From the NCBI GenBank assembly GCA_002712325.1, contig PATH01000011.1, positions 2,094-40,968 on the forward strand: DNA of 38,875 bases, written 5' to 3'. Source of the stretch: Acidimicrobiaceae bacterium. GTDB taxonomy: Bacteria > Actinomycetota > Acidimicrobiia > Acidimicrobiales > UBA8592. Of this stretch, positions 9,594 through 18,174 are shown one piece after another. The first letter of the stretch is position 1, and the number at the start of each line of letters is the position of its first letter. The notes beneath the pieces are model-generated. The model saw only the letters and a list, made by a program, of their open reading frames with translations. It searched no databases and was not told where the DNA came from. The position numbers and the translations under genes were made by a program.

Positions 9594-10063
9594 GCAAAAA
9601 CTGTCCGGCCTATCCATTCAGCAATAAGTGCAGGTTTTTCTTGTCCTTCAATTTCAACTGTCATTAGCCGTGTCATGTCAATTGCGCTCCCTTTGAGAAC
9701 AACATCAATTGTTTGCGAAGTTGCACGTATTCGGGACCCTGCAGGAACAGGATTTATGAACCTTACCTTATTTAAACCATAGTTAACCCCCATGAGAACT
9801 CCATCAAGCCTTGGAGTATCAACTGGAATCGTTGTGGACAAATGAACCAGCATGGATAATGTCAAGAAACCATGCGCAACTGTTCCACCAAATGGTGTTT
9901 GAGCGGCCCGCTCAGGATCTATATGTATAAATTGGTGATCCAGCGTCGTATCTGCAAAGTCATCTATTCGCTCTTGTGTCAATTCAAACCAGTCACCAGC
10001 TACGGGGTCTACCCCTATTGAGGACTGCATTGATTCGTATGCTTTCTGGGCGTTCTCACTCAT
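9590..10063 (-). CDS. MaoC family (R)-specific enoyl-CoA hydratase-like protein
   Basis: Hot-dog hydratase motif DDFADTTLDHQFIHIDPERAAQTPFGGTVAHGFLTLSM. Confidence 0.9.
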   Translation of the reverse strand: MSENAQKAYESMQSSIGVDPVAGDWFELTQERIDDFADTTLDHQFIHIDPERAAQTPFGGTVAHGFLTLSMLVHLSTTIPVDTPRLDGVLMGVNYGLNKVRFINPVPAGSRIRATSQTIDVVLKGSAIDMTRLMTVEIEGQEKPALIAEWIGRTVFA

Positions 10064-10071
10064 ATATTCTC

Positions 10072-10091
10072 CTAATCTAAAACAAGATTAG
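10072..10091. promoter_or_regulatory. perfect inverted repeat CTAATCT-aaaaca-AGATTAG upstream of the maoC-like gene (candidate operator)
   Basis: 7-bp arms at 10072-10078 and 10085-10091 within the divergent intergenic region (10064-10184). Confidence 0.35.
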
Positions 10092-10184
10092 ACCCTCAAA
10101 TTGATCTATTGAAATCCAAATGTTCTATCTTGAGAAAAACTTTTCAAATATGCGATTTCGCTAATTTGATGCTATCCATTCAGT

Positions 10185-10787
10185 GTGGCAACTTTTCCTG
10201 ATCCATTGCGAATCCTAGACCTAGCCCAAACACGGTCAGCTTCGGTTCTTGCGTCAATTAGTCACGATCAACTTGGTCTTCCTACTCCTTGTGACGAATG
10301 GTCTGTGAGGGATGTTATAAATAAACTCGTAGCCTCGACTCTTCTGTTTGCATCTTTTGGAAGAAGAGAAGATGGTGATCCAAATCTAGATCTAATCAAT
10401 CCTAGAGACTTGATAGGCGATGATCCGCTAGGGACATTTAGCTCTGCAGCATTAGAATGCAGAGCAGCTTGGAGATCCCCCGGAGCGCTTGAAGGGATGG
10501 CAACCTCAACTATTGGAGAAGCAAAGGCGCGCTCTGTTCTTAATGCAAGGATCTTTGATACGACAGTTTTAAGCTGGGATATAAGCAAAGCTTGCGAAGT
10601 GCAACACTTTATAGATGAGGAACAAGCATCTTATGTTCTTCGAGTAGCGAATGCTCTCGTTCCAGCAGTTCGATCTCATAACAGAGCGCGCTATAAAGAT
10701 CCTATTTCCGTTACCGAGAATTCCTCAGATCTTGACAAGTTGATTTCCGTAACCGGCCGTGACCCTGAGTGGAGAACGGGAGATTAG
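10185..10787 (+). CDS. TIGR03086-like / mycothiol-dependent maleylpyruvate isomerase-like (DinB fold) protein
   Basis: GTG start; CDEWSVRDVINKLVAS typical of the family. Confidence 0.65.
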   Translation: MATFPDPLRILDLAQTRSASVLASISHDQLGLPTPCDEWSVRDVINKLVASTLLFASFGRREDGDPNLDLINPRDLIGDDPLGTFSSAALECRAAWRSPGALEGMATSTIGEAKARSVLNARIFDTTVLSWDISKACEVQHFIDEEQASYVLRVANALVPAVRSHNRARYKDPISVTENSSDLDKLISVTGRDPEWRTGD

Positions 10788-10792
10788 ATTTT

Positions 10793-12025
10793 TTAACTCC
10801 GAGGGACTTCAATCCAAGGTATTTCTTTATCAACTCTGGGCTCTCCAGGAAGGCCAAGCACTTGTTCGCCCAATATATTTCGCATGATTTCCGAAGTTCC
10901 GCCTTCGATTGAATTGGCTCGCACTCTAAGGAAGGCGTAACGGGGCCCATGGATTGACCCATCTGTAGATAATAACTCTGGACGGCGGAAAGTGTAGTCA
11001 TAATCGATTTGCCCCTCAGGACCCATCAAGTCGAGACATAATTCATAAATAGCTTTATTCAATTCAGCGGAAGCAAGTTTTCCGATTGACCCTTCTGGAC
11101 CGGGGTTCCCAGCCTTTGCAGCAACTGATGCACGTTGGTTAGTTAGGCGAAGTGCCTCAGCTTTAGCCCATAGATTCATTAATCTATCCTGACTAGCTTT
11201 ATTTCTCCTGTCTTTAGGTAAGGATTTCCAGAGTTCTACCGCATCACTTATTGGCCCCATCCCTGGCTTGGATGTACTACCTCCGCTACTTCCACCTATC
11301 GCCGACCTTTCATTCATTAATGTTGTTAGCGAAACTCTCCACCCTTCACCGACATCACCAATTCTATGGCTATCCGGTATTCTGACTTCTGTAATATATA
11401 CTTCGTTAAATTCAGCTTCGCCAGTAATCTGTCTTAGGGGTCGAACTTCAACTCCTTCAGCATGCATGTCTAAGGCAAAATAAGTCATTCCTTTGTGTTT
11501 AGGTAATTCAGGATTACTTCGTGTAACTAGCATTCCCCAGTCACCAAGGTGGGCTAAAGTATTCCAAACTTTCTGCCCACTAACAACCCACTCGTCACCA
11601 TCTCGCTCTGCTTTACATGCAAGACCGGCGAAATCGGAACCAGCTCCAGGTTCTGAAAATAATTGGCACCATCTTTCTTCACCAGTGAACATTGGTTTCA
11701 GAAAACGTTTCTTTTGTTCTTCCGTTCCGTGAGTAGAAATAGTGGGGCCAGCGAGAGACATGAAAAAAGTGGTTGGGTCAGTAGGCGCAGCTCCGGCTTC
11801 ACGCATTCTTCGCTCAATAATTCTTTGGAGATTCGGACGTAACCCCATTCCCCCTTGACCTTCGGGAAAGTGTATCCAAGCTAAACCTGCATCAAACCGA
11901 GCTGAACGAAAAGCAACGTCATCTATTTCATGAGGGTTGAACTCCCCAAGAAATTTATCAATTTTGAGATTCAGAGCTTTTTCCGATTCTTCTATATTCA
12001 GATTCGTATCAAGTATTTGGCTCAT
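10793..12025 (-). CDS. acyl-CoA dehydrogenase
   Basis: QLFSEPGAGSDFAGLACKAERDGDEWVVSGQKVWNTLAH, RVRANSIEGGTSEIMRNILGEQVLGLP. Confidence 0.92.
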   Translation of the reverse strand: MSQILDTNLNIEESEKALNLKIDKFLGEFNPHEIDDVAFRSARFDAGLAWIHFPEGQGGMGLRPNLQRIIERRMREAGAAPTDPTTFFMSLAGPTISTHGTEEQKKRFLKPMFTGEERWCQLFSEPGAGSDFAGLACKAERDGDEWVVSGQKVWNTLAHLGDWGMLVTRSNPELPKHKGMTYFALDMHAEGVEVRPLRQITGEAEFNEVYITEVRIPDSHRIGDVGEGWRVSLTTLMNERSAIGGSSGGSTSKPGMGPISDAVELWKSLPKDRRNKASQDRLMNLWAKAEALRLTNQRASVAAKAGNPGPEGSIGKLASAELNKAIYELCLDLMGPEGQIDYDYTFRRPELLSTDGSIHGPRYAFLRVRANSIEGGTSEIMRNILGEQVLGLPGEPRVDKEIPWIEVPRS

Positions 12026-12067
12026 TGTTTTTTCCTTTCATTGAAACCAATTTAAAGCTTTTAATAA

Positions 12068-13066
12068 TTATTCCGGTATTCGTAGGTTAGGATCCGCACC
12101 TGTTGCTAGATTACTGGGGCCATCGTGTTGGAAGCGCCTCCATGCTGCTGCTCCAATCATTGCGGCATTATCCGTGCAATACGACCTGCTCGGAATAAAT
12201 GGTTTAAGTCCTTCTTTAGGACACGCATCTAAGATTGCTTCTCGTAGCCGCGAATTTGCTGCTACCCCGCCACCGATGCAAACACCTACCGCATTCTGGT
12301 CTTTAGCGGCTCTTATTGTTTTGGTAACTAATACATCCACTACAGCTTCCTGAAAGGATGCGGCAATATTCTCATCCAATTCATCTGGATTTTTTCGTAC
12401 ATAGTTAATTACGGCTGTCTTAAGACCGCTAAAGCTAAAGTCGTAACCTTCTCCGATCATTGGTCTTGGAAAACTTATTTTAGCTTGACCAGAAGTAGCT
12501 AATTTATCAATGATTGGGCCTCCAGGGTAACCCAAGCCTAAATATCGAGCTACTTTGTCGTACGCTTCGCCTGCCGCATCATCAAGAGTCTGACCTAAAA
12601 CTCGGTAGGTCAAGTGCTCGTCCATTGAAACCAGCATCGTGTGGCCTCCTGAGACGAGCAGGATGATCATAGGAAGTTCAAGATCTGGTTCTTCTAAGAA
12701 ACTTGAATACAGGTGTCCTTCAAGATGGTTGACACCAATAAATGGTTTATCCCAAACAAGAGCTAATGATTTTGCTGCGCTAACACCAACAAGTAGGGAG
12801 CCAATTAAACCTGGCCCACGCGTTGCGGCCACTAAATCTAAGTCATGGTGCTCTATTCCTGCCTCAATTAGAGTTTGCGCAATCACTGGCGTAATAAGAT
12901 CTACATGGGCTCGGCTTGCTACTTCTGGGACCACGCCACCATATCTAGCGTGGATATCAACTTGGCTACTAACAACAGATGAGAGGACGTGTTTACCTTC
13001 TGCAACAACTGCGGCAGCTGTTTCATCGCATGACGTCTCAATTGCGAGCACTAACCCTCGAGTCAT
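12068..13066 (-). CDS. tsaD: tRNA N6-threonylcarbamoyladenosine synthase component TsaD
   Basis: LAIETSCDETAAAVV, NHLEGHLYSSFL, GGHTMLV, GGVAANSRLR. Confidence 0.96.
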   Translation of the reverse strand: MTRGLVLAIETSCDETAAAVVAEGKHVLSSVVSSQVDIHARYGGVVPEVASRAHVDLITPVIAQTLIEAGIEHHDLDLVAATRGPGLIGSLLVGVSAAKSLALVWDKPFIGVNHLEGHLYSSFLEEPDLELPMIILLVSGGHTMLVSMDEHLTYRVLGQTLDDAAGEAYDKVARYLGLGYPGGPIIDKLATSGQAKISFPRPMIGEGYDFSFSGLKTAVINYVRKNPDELDENIAASFQEAVVDVLVTKTIRAAKDQNAVGVCIGGGVAANSRLREAILDACPKEGLKPFIPSRSYCTDNAAMIGAAAWRRFQHDGPSNLATGADPNLRIPE

Positions 13067-13599
13067 TTTTTTGCATCTCCTACAAGAACAGTGAAAGGTA
13101 ATTTACATTCAATTTCTAAAAGTCTATCTGTTAAGGACCGATGTTGAAGATTTTCAATCGTCATGACTATTGCATCCTCGTTATCGGCTTGGTAATAACC
13201 TCTTCGAAGGCCAACTGGAGCAAACCCAAATTTTCGGTAGAGCCCCTGAGCCGCCTTATTAGAAGCTCGTACCTCAAGGGTTATAGTTTCGATACCCTCC
13301 TCAAGGTCATCAACTTCATTTAGCATTTGGAATAACAGAACTGACCCAACCCCAGAGGTACGATGAAGCTTTTGGGTAGCAACCGTTATGATATGGAAAT
13401 CAGTATGTGATAGTAGTCCTCCTATGAACCCAATCAATTCTGTTGCTTTGAAAGCTCCCAAGTAAATTCGATGTAGACGGGCGAGTTCCAGCTTCCACAA
13501 GGAACGCGACCAGGGTTCGGGGAATGAATCTTGATCAAGTGCACAAATTTCTTCTAAGTCATCCGGAGTTACTCTTCGAACTTCTAGCCCGAGACTCAT
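13063..13599 (-). CDS. rimI: ribosomal-protein-alanine N-acetyltransferase (GNAT), RimI-like
   Basis: GNAT motifs RTSGVGSVLLFQML, EVRASNKAAQGLYRKFGFAPVGLRRGYY; located between tsaD and tsaB. Confidence 0.88.
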   Translation of the reverse strand: MSLGLEVRRVTPDDLEEICALDQDSFPEPWSRSLWKLELARLHRIYLGAFKATELIGFIGGLLSHTDFHIITVATQKLHRTSGVGSVLLFQMLNEVDDLEEGIETITLEVRASNKAAQGLYRKFGFAPVGLRRGYYQADNEDAIVMTIENLQHRSLTDRLLEIECKLPFTVLVGDAKK

Positions 13600-14300
13600 C
13601 TGTCAACACGCCGCTTTTGTTTATCAATCTCCAACGCATCTGGTTTCCTCAGGTAAAGCGGTTTGAGCTCTGACGGCTTTATAAAGTCTTCACGCAGAGC
13701 CTTAGCATGTGCCAATTGAACAAGCGAAGACGCTGAGGGAAATGCAAGCCCGGGTTCTGCGAGATCTACCCTTTTGAGATCTTTGAAGTAATCGGCATAG
13801 CGAATAGCCCCATCTCCAACAAGCTGAACTTCATCGTTTGAGGCAAGTAACTCAGCGGATAGATCCTCTGGCGAAGTAACAAGTGGTTCTGAAATTCTTT
13901 GAATTCCTCCTGGAACTTGACGATAGTTAGCATGAAAGATCTCATCTCGTCGTGCATCAATTGCTGCAACAATCAACTTATGACAGTGCCGCACAGGATA
14001 TGCCACCAAATCAAGACTGGTAACTCCGATCATAGGAACATTCAAACCAAATGCAATTGAAATTGCTGACGTTATACCTACGCGCAAGCCGGTGTAAAGC
14101 CCTGGCCCGATGTCAACGGCGACAACACTAATTTCCTGAAGTTCAACTCGAGCCTGTTCACATACAAATTCTATTTGGGGAGTTAAATTTTCAGCATGTC
14201 GCTTTCCTCTTGACGAGTGAGCCGAGGCTAAGACACCTTCATGACCGCCTATTGCACATCCCACTTGGGGTGTGGAGCTTTCAATTCCTAAAATCAGCAT
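13596..14300 (-). CDS. tsaB: tRNA threonylcarbamoyladenosine biosynthesis protein TsaB
   Basis: MLILGIESSTPQVGCAIGG, DIGPGLYTGLRVGITSA. Confidence 0.92.
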   Translation of the reverse strand: MLILGIESSTPQVGCAIGGHEGVLASAHSSRGKRHAENLTPQIEFVCEQARVELQEISVVAVDIGPGLYTGLRVGITSAISIAFGLNVPMIGVTSLDLVAYPVRHCHKLIVAAIDARRDEIFHANYRQVPGGIQRISEPLVTSPEDLSAELLASNDEVQLVGDGAIRYADYFKDLKRVDLAEPGLAFPSASSLVQLAHAKALREDFIKPSELKPLYLRKPDALEIDKQKRRVDR

Positions 14301-14782
14301 TCAAATAAACCTTTTTTTTCAAGTAACTGCTTGAGGGGGAGCATTCGGCTATTCCAAGAGGGCCCATTTGCTGTAATCGTTATCAGGCGAGCAGTGTCTG
14401 CTTCTCCATATGCAAATGAAATTTCCAAATGGTCTTTAGGTAACGCTGAGATAATTTGATCACCCCATTCAATCAAAGTGACCGAGTTACCTTCAAACAG
14501 TTCAGGTAATGCTAAATCACGAACTTCCTCAATTTGGTCTATTCGATAAACATCAAGATGATGAATTTGCAAAGCTCCCTGATATTCTCTCGCCAAAGTA
14601 AATGTTGGGCTGGTAATAGCTTCGTTGACTCCAAGCGACGTTCCAAACCCTTGTGTAAAGGAAGTTTTCCCCGCACCTAAATCCCCAACCAAAAGAATCA
14701 AATCACTGGGTTCCACAACTTGAGCTACAGATTCTGCCACCTGATGGGTTTCGCTAAGAGTAGACGCTTTTATTTTTATCAC
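14294..14782 (-). CDS. tsaE: tRNA threonylcarbamoyladenosine biosynthesis ATPase TsaE
   Basis: Walker A GDLGAGKTSFTQGFG, SPTFTLAREY, HHLDVYRI. Confidence 0.93.
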   Translation of the reverse strand: MIKIKASTLSETHQVAESVAQVVEPSDLILLVGDLGAGKTSFTQGFGTSLGVNEAITSPTFTLAREYQGALQIHHLDVYRIDQIEEVRDLALPELFEGNSVTLIEWGDQIISALPKDHLEISFAYGEADTARLITITANGPSWNSRMLPLKQLLEKKGLFEC

Positions 14783-14841
14783 AACTTAAGGTTAGTGCTT
14801 CATAGCTACAGAATTGATGTGTTCGTGAAACCAATTGCAAT

Positions 14842-15696
14842 TTATTTGTCAGCAATACTTTTGATTGCAGTTTCAACTACAAGTGTCGCCAGTGACCGAA
14901 TTGTTGACACTTCTGCACGCACTTGTCCGGTTGCTGCAACTACCACTGCATCGCCATCACCGCTTGTATGTGCAGGGAACAAGGCTCGAGCATAACCATC
15001 ATGAGCGCTTTGGCTAACTAGAAAACATTCTGATTTCGTTAATTTTGCATTTGTAGCTACCACGCCAATAGTAGTGTTCTCGAATGGATTGACTGATGGG
15101 AAACTGAACTGCCCATCTCTTATCTTTTCTGGATATTCCCCAAAATCAATATCACCACTAGCATTAACGGCAATTAGGCAAGAAACAATTAGGTCTTCTT
15201 CACGAAGAGTTGAGCCCCCAAGACCTCCGGCTACAGCGAAGCTCTTACCTCTCCATTTAGATACAGTGGCTCCTGCTCCTGCTCCTACTCTTCCCAAAGG
15301 CGTTGTTGAAGATGCTACTGTTGCAGCTTCTTTTCCCTCTTCGTGACCTGGTCGAACCGTTGCGGAACCATTTGCGAGATCAAACAATGAGAGTCCCACA
15401 ACAATAGGTACTTTCCCTGCTGAAGTATTAAATCCGATATTCTCGCCTTCAAGAAATTCCATTACTCCTGAGCATGCGGACAATCCAAAAGCCGAACCAC
15501 CTGATAAGACCACAGCGTTAATTTGATCCACTAAACGGTTGGGATCCAAGAGAGCGAAGTCCCGCGTGGCTGGAGCACCACCTCTAATCTCACCGGAAGC
15601 TATCGTTTCCTGCGGAAAGAGAATTACCGTACAGCCAGTTTGAGCATTTAAGTCTGTCCAATGCCCCACTCTAATTCCTTCAATTTCGGTAATCAT
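14842..15696 (-). CDS. P1/S58 family peptidase (DmpA-like N-terminal nucleophile aminopeptidase)
   Basis: GIRVGHWTDLNAQTGCTVILFP, RGGAPATRDFALLDP, VVLSGGSAFGLSACSGVMEFLE, NTTIGVVATNAKL. Confidence 0.85.
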   Translation of the reverse strand: MITEIEGIRVGHWTDLNAQTGCTVILFPQETIASGEIRGGAPATRDFALLDPNRLVDQINAVVLSGGSAFGLSACSGVMEFLEGENIGFNTSAGKVPIVVGLSLFDLANGSATVRPGHEEGKEAATVASSTTPLGRVGAGAGATVSKWRGKSFAVAGGLGGSTLREEDLIVSCLIAVNASGDIDFGEYPEKIRDGQFSFPSVNPFENTTIGVVATNAKLTKSECFLVSQSAHDGYARALFPAHTSGDGDAVVVAATGQVRAEVSTIRSLATLVVETAIKSIADK

Positions 15697-15704
15697 AAGT
15701 AAAC

Positions 15705-16811
15705 CTAAATGTAACGCCTTGGGATTCTACTCTCAATACCGCAAATTATTTCATAGGGTATTGTGTCTAAACATTCCGCCCATTCTATTGCAGTAATTTC
15801 TTCGCCTAATTGGGTACCGATAAGAACGACTTCGTCTCCGGGTAGCACTTCAGTGTCTCCGCAATCGACAAGAAATTGATCCATTGTGATGTTGCCAACT
15901 ATAGGAAATTTATTTCCGCGTATGAGAACCATCCCGCCTTGTCTTCCAAAATTTCGCCTTAATCCATCTGCGTACCCCATTGGCACTGTTGCAATTCTCG
16001 TATCCTTTGGGGCACGCCAGGCAAGACCATAAGAAACACCCTCACCTTCACCTATAATTTTTGTGAAAGATACCTCTGACCGCAAACTCATCGCTGGCCT
16101 AAGTGAAACATTTTCGGACCAGCCCTACGCAGGAGAGATACCATATGTTGCGATTCCGCACCTAACCATGTCATAGCGGCCGGTAGGGAAATTTAAGGCA
16201 AGAGCAGAGTTCGCTGCATGGCAAATCTTTATCGGAACATCGACCTGATCTAATTTCTCTAGTACATGATTAAAGATGGAAAGCTGATGCTCTGAAAATG
16301 AATTATTAACATCGTCTGCAACTGCACAATGGGTCCAGATTCCTTCTAGGTTCAAGTGTTCGCGTTGTGTAACTGATTGAGCTAAGGTAACTGCAAACTT
16401 TGGTTCAGCACCGACCCTTCTCATCCCAGAGTCTATTTTTAAATGAACATTCAACATGGTGTTTACCGATGACGCTGCGGCAGCAGCAGCCGAAATTCCT
16501 TCTCCGCTATAAACAGTTGGAACTAAGCCACATTCAACGACTTCAACCATTTCTGATGGGCGTGGTTCTGAGAGTAGAAGAATCGGGGCTTCTATTCCGG
16601 CGTTTCGTAACTCTCTTCCTTCTTCAACTAAAGCAACGGCCAACCAATCGGCACCACCTTCCACTGCCGCTCGAGCAACAGGGATGGCTCCATGCCCATA
16701 AGCATCGGCTTTGACTACTGCACAGAAAAGCGAGGGCGAAACAAGTTTCTTTAGCTCCGTAACATTATCTTTGATCGCTGATAGGTTTATATCAGCCCAG
16801 GTGGGTCTCAT
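15705..16811 (-). pseudogene. alr: alanine racemase, interrupted by a single in-frame TAG at 16125-16127 (N-terminal ORF to 16125; C-terminal ORF 15705-16091 in the same frame)
   Basis: Frame is continuous (16835-16091 = 744 = 248 codons). N-part has the PLP-lysine motif VVKADAYGHG; C-part has GYADGL and ITMDQF. Reading: ...GIATYGISPA*GWSENVSLRPAMSLRSEV... . Confidence 0.85.
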
Positions 16812-18141
16812 TAAGCACCTCCGGTAAGGCCTCAATGATATCTGAGGCTATCATCCCTTCCGCAGAACAATTCTTAGAAGCATCAGCATGTATCCAAGCA
16901 CCAACTGCGGCGGCTTCAAATGGTGGAATCCTGCGAGCTAAAAGTCCCGCAATTACCCCGCTCAGAACGTCACCTGTTCCTGCAGTAGCGAGGCGTTGGT
17001 CACCATTATTGATGAGGAGACATCTTCCGTCTGGGTGAGCAACAATAGTTGTAGGTCCCTTAAGTAGGACAACGGCATTTAGTTTCGCAGCAGTTTCACA
17101 CACATCAAGAACTCGGTCCTTTTGCGGTTTGTGACCGGTCAAATATTCGTATTCCGCATCATGTGGGGTGAGAACGAGATGGTCACCATAAACTTTAGGA
17201 TCCAAACGCTGCTGACCAATCGCATACAAAGCATCAGCATCTACAACAGTTGGGATATGAATTGCAGAAAGTAACTTGTTTACAGCTTTGATAGCTGCGT
17301 CCGTTTTGCCTAACCCAGGACCCACAACTAATGATTTAAATCTTTCAAGTCCGCTTTCAATTACGTACTCGTCCCAATCATGAGACGGTAGATCAAAGCT
17401 GACTATCTCGGAGGGTGCTCCATTTAGACCGCCCGGGGTGCTTACTCTGACATAACCGGACCCGGATCTGAGTGCTGCTTGTGAGGAGAGTAATGCCGCT
17501 CCATTCATGCCTTCTGATCCGCCGATCACCCAACAAGCTGACATCCATTTATGCTCTCTTTCGGACAGGGAGCTAAGAATATTTGCAACATCTGACTTCT
17601 CAAGCATGAATGTTCGCGTCGCAGAGACATCCAACCCAATGTTGGCGACTTTTATAGCTCCGGTGTGTAAAGGCCCATTTGCGAGTAAGTGCCCAGGTTT
17701 GAGAGCTTGAAAAGTGATTGTGGCATTTGCTTTGAATGGTCTTCCTTGAGCTTCACCAGTTAAGCCGCAAATACCGCTTGGAATATCTACTGATAAAATC
17801 GGGGCAGAGAAATGTGGTGCGCAATATGCTCTCTTCAAACCTGTACCCACGGCGGCGTCAATTACTAGGTCACACCCATGAAGCTTCACTGCATCATCAT
17901 CGGCTTGAATAACATTGACCTTTACCCCCCATCTACGTAAATATTTTGCTGCTTCTATTCCATCAGCTCCATTATTTCCCTTTCCGGCAATAACTATCAC
18001 TCTTTTCCCATAGGTGCCTTGAAGCATTTGCCTGGCTTGCCAAGCGACAGCGCTGCCTGCTCTCCCAATTAATACATTAATGGATTCATCGGCTTCATCA
18101 TCAATGATCGCCATTTCGGAAGGGGTTACTACTGGAATCAT
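16792..18141 (-). CDS. nnr: bifunctional NAD(P)H-hydrate epimerase / ADP-dependent dehydratase
   Basis: N-terminal YjeF-type VIAGKGNNGADGIEAAKYLRRWG; C-terminal kinase-like LVVGPGLGK, ATAGTGDVLSGVIAGLLAR. Confidence 0.9.
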   Translation of the reverse strand: MIPVVTPSEMAIIDDEADESINVLIGRAGSAVAWQARQMLQGTYGKRVIVIAGKGNNGADGIEAAKYLRRWGVKVNVIQADDDAVKLHGCDLVIDAAVGTGLKRAYCAPHFSAPILSVDIPSGICGLTGEAQGRPFKANATITFQALKPGHLLANGPLHTGAIKVANIGLDVSATRTFMLEKSDVANILSSLSEREHKWMSACWVIGGSEGMNGAALLSSQAALRSGSGYVRVSTPGGLNGAPSEIVSFDLPSHDWDEYVIESGLERFKSLVVGPGLGKTDAAIKAVNKLLSAIHIPTVVDADALYAIGQQRLDPKVYGDHLVLTPHDAEYEYLTGHKPQKDRVLDVCETAAKLNAVVLLKGPTTIVAHPDGRCLLINNGDQRLATAGTGDVLSGVIAGLLARRIPPFEAAAVGAWIHADASKNCSAEGMIASDIIEALPEVLNETHLG

Positions 18142-18174
18142 GGATAGCTCAGCTCACACGTAACAACGACATAT

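Noticed and set aside
16091-16835. Frameshift explanation for the split alr
   Set aside because: The two ORFs are in the same frame (744 nt apart = 248 codons); only a TAG separates them, so it is a nonsense codon and not an indel.
18142-18165. GGATAGCTCAGC-like string resembling a tRNA D-arm
   Set aside because: No anticodon arm, T-arm (GGTTCGAATCC-type) or acceptor complement nearby; overlaps the nnr start.
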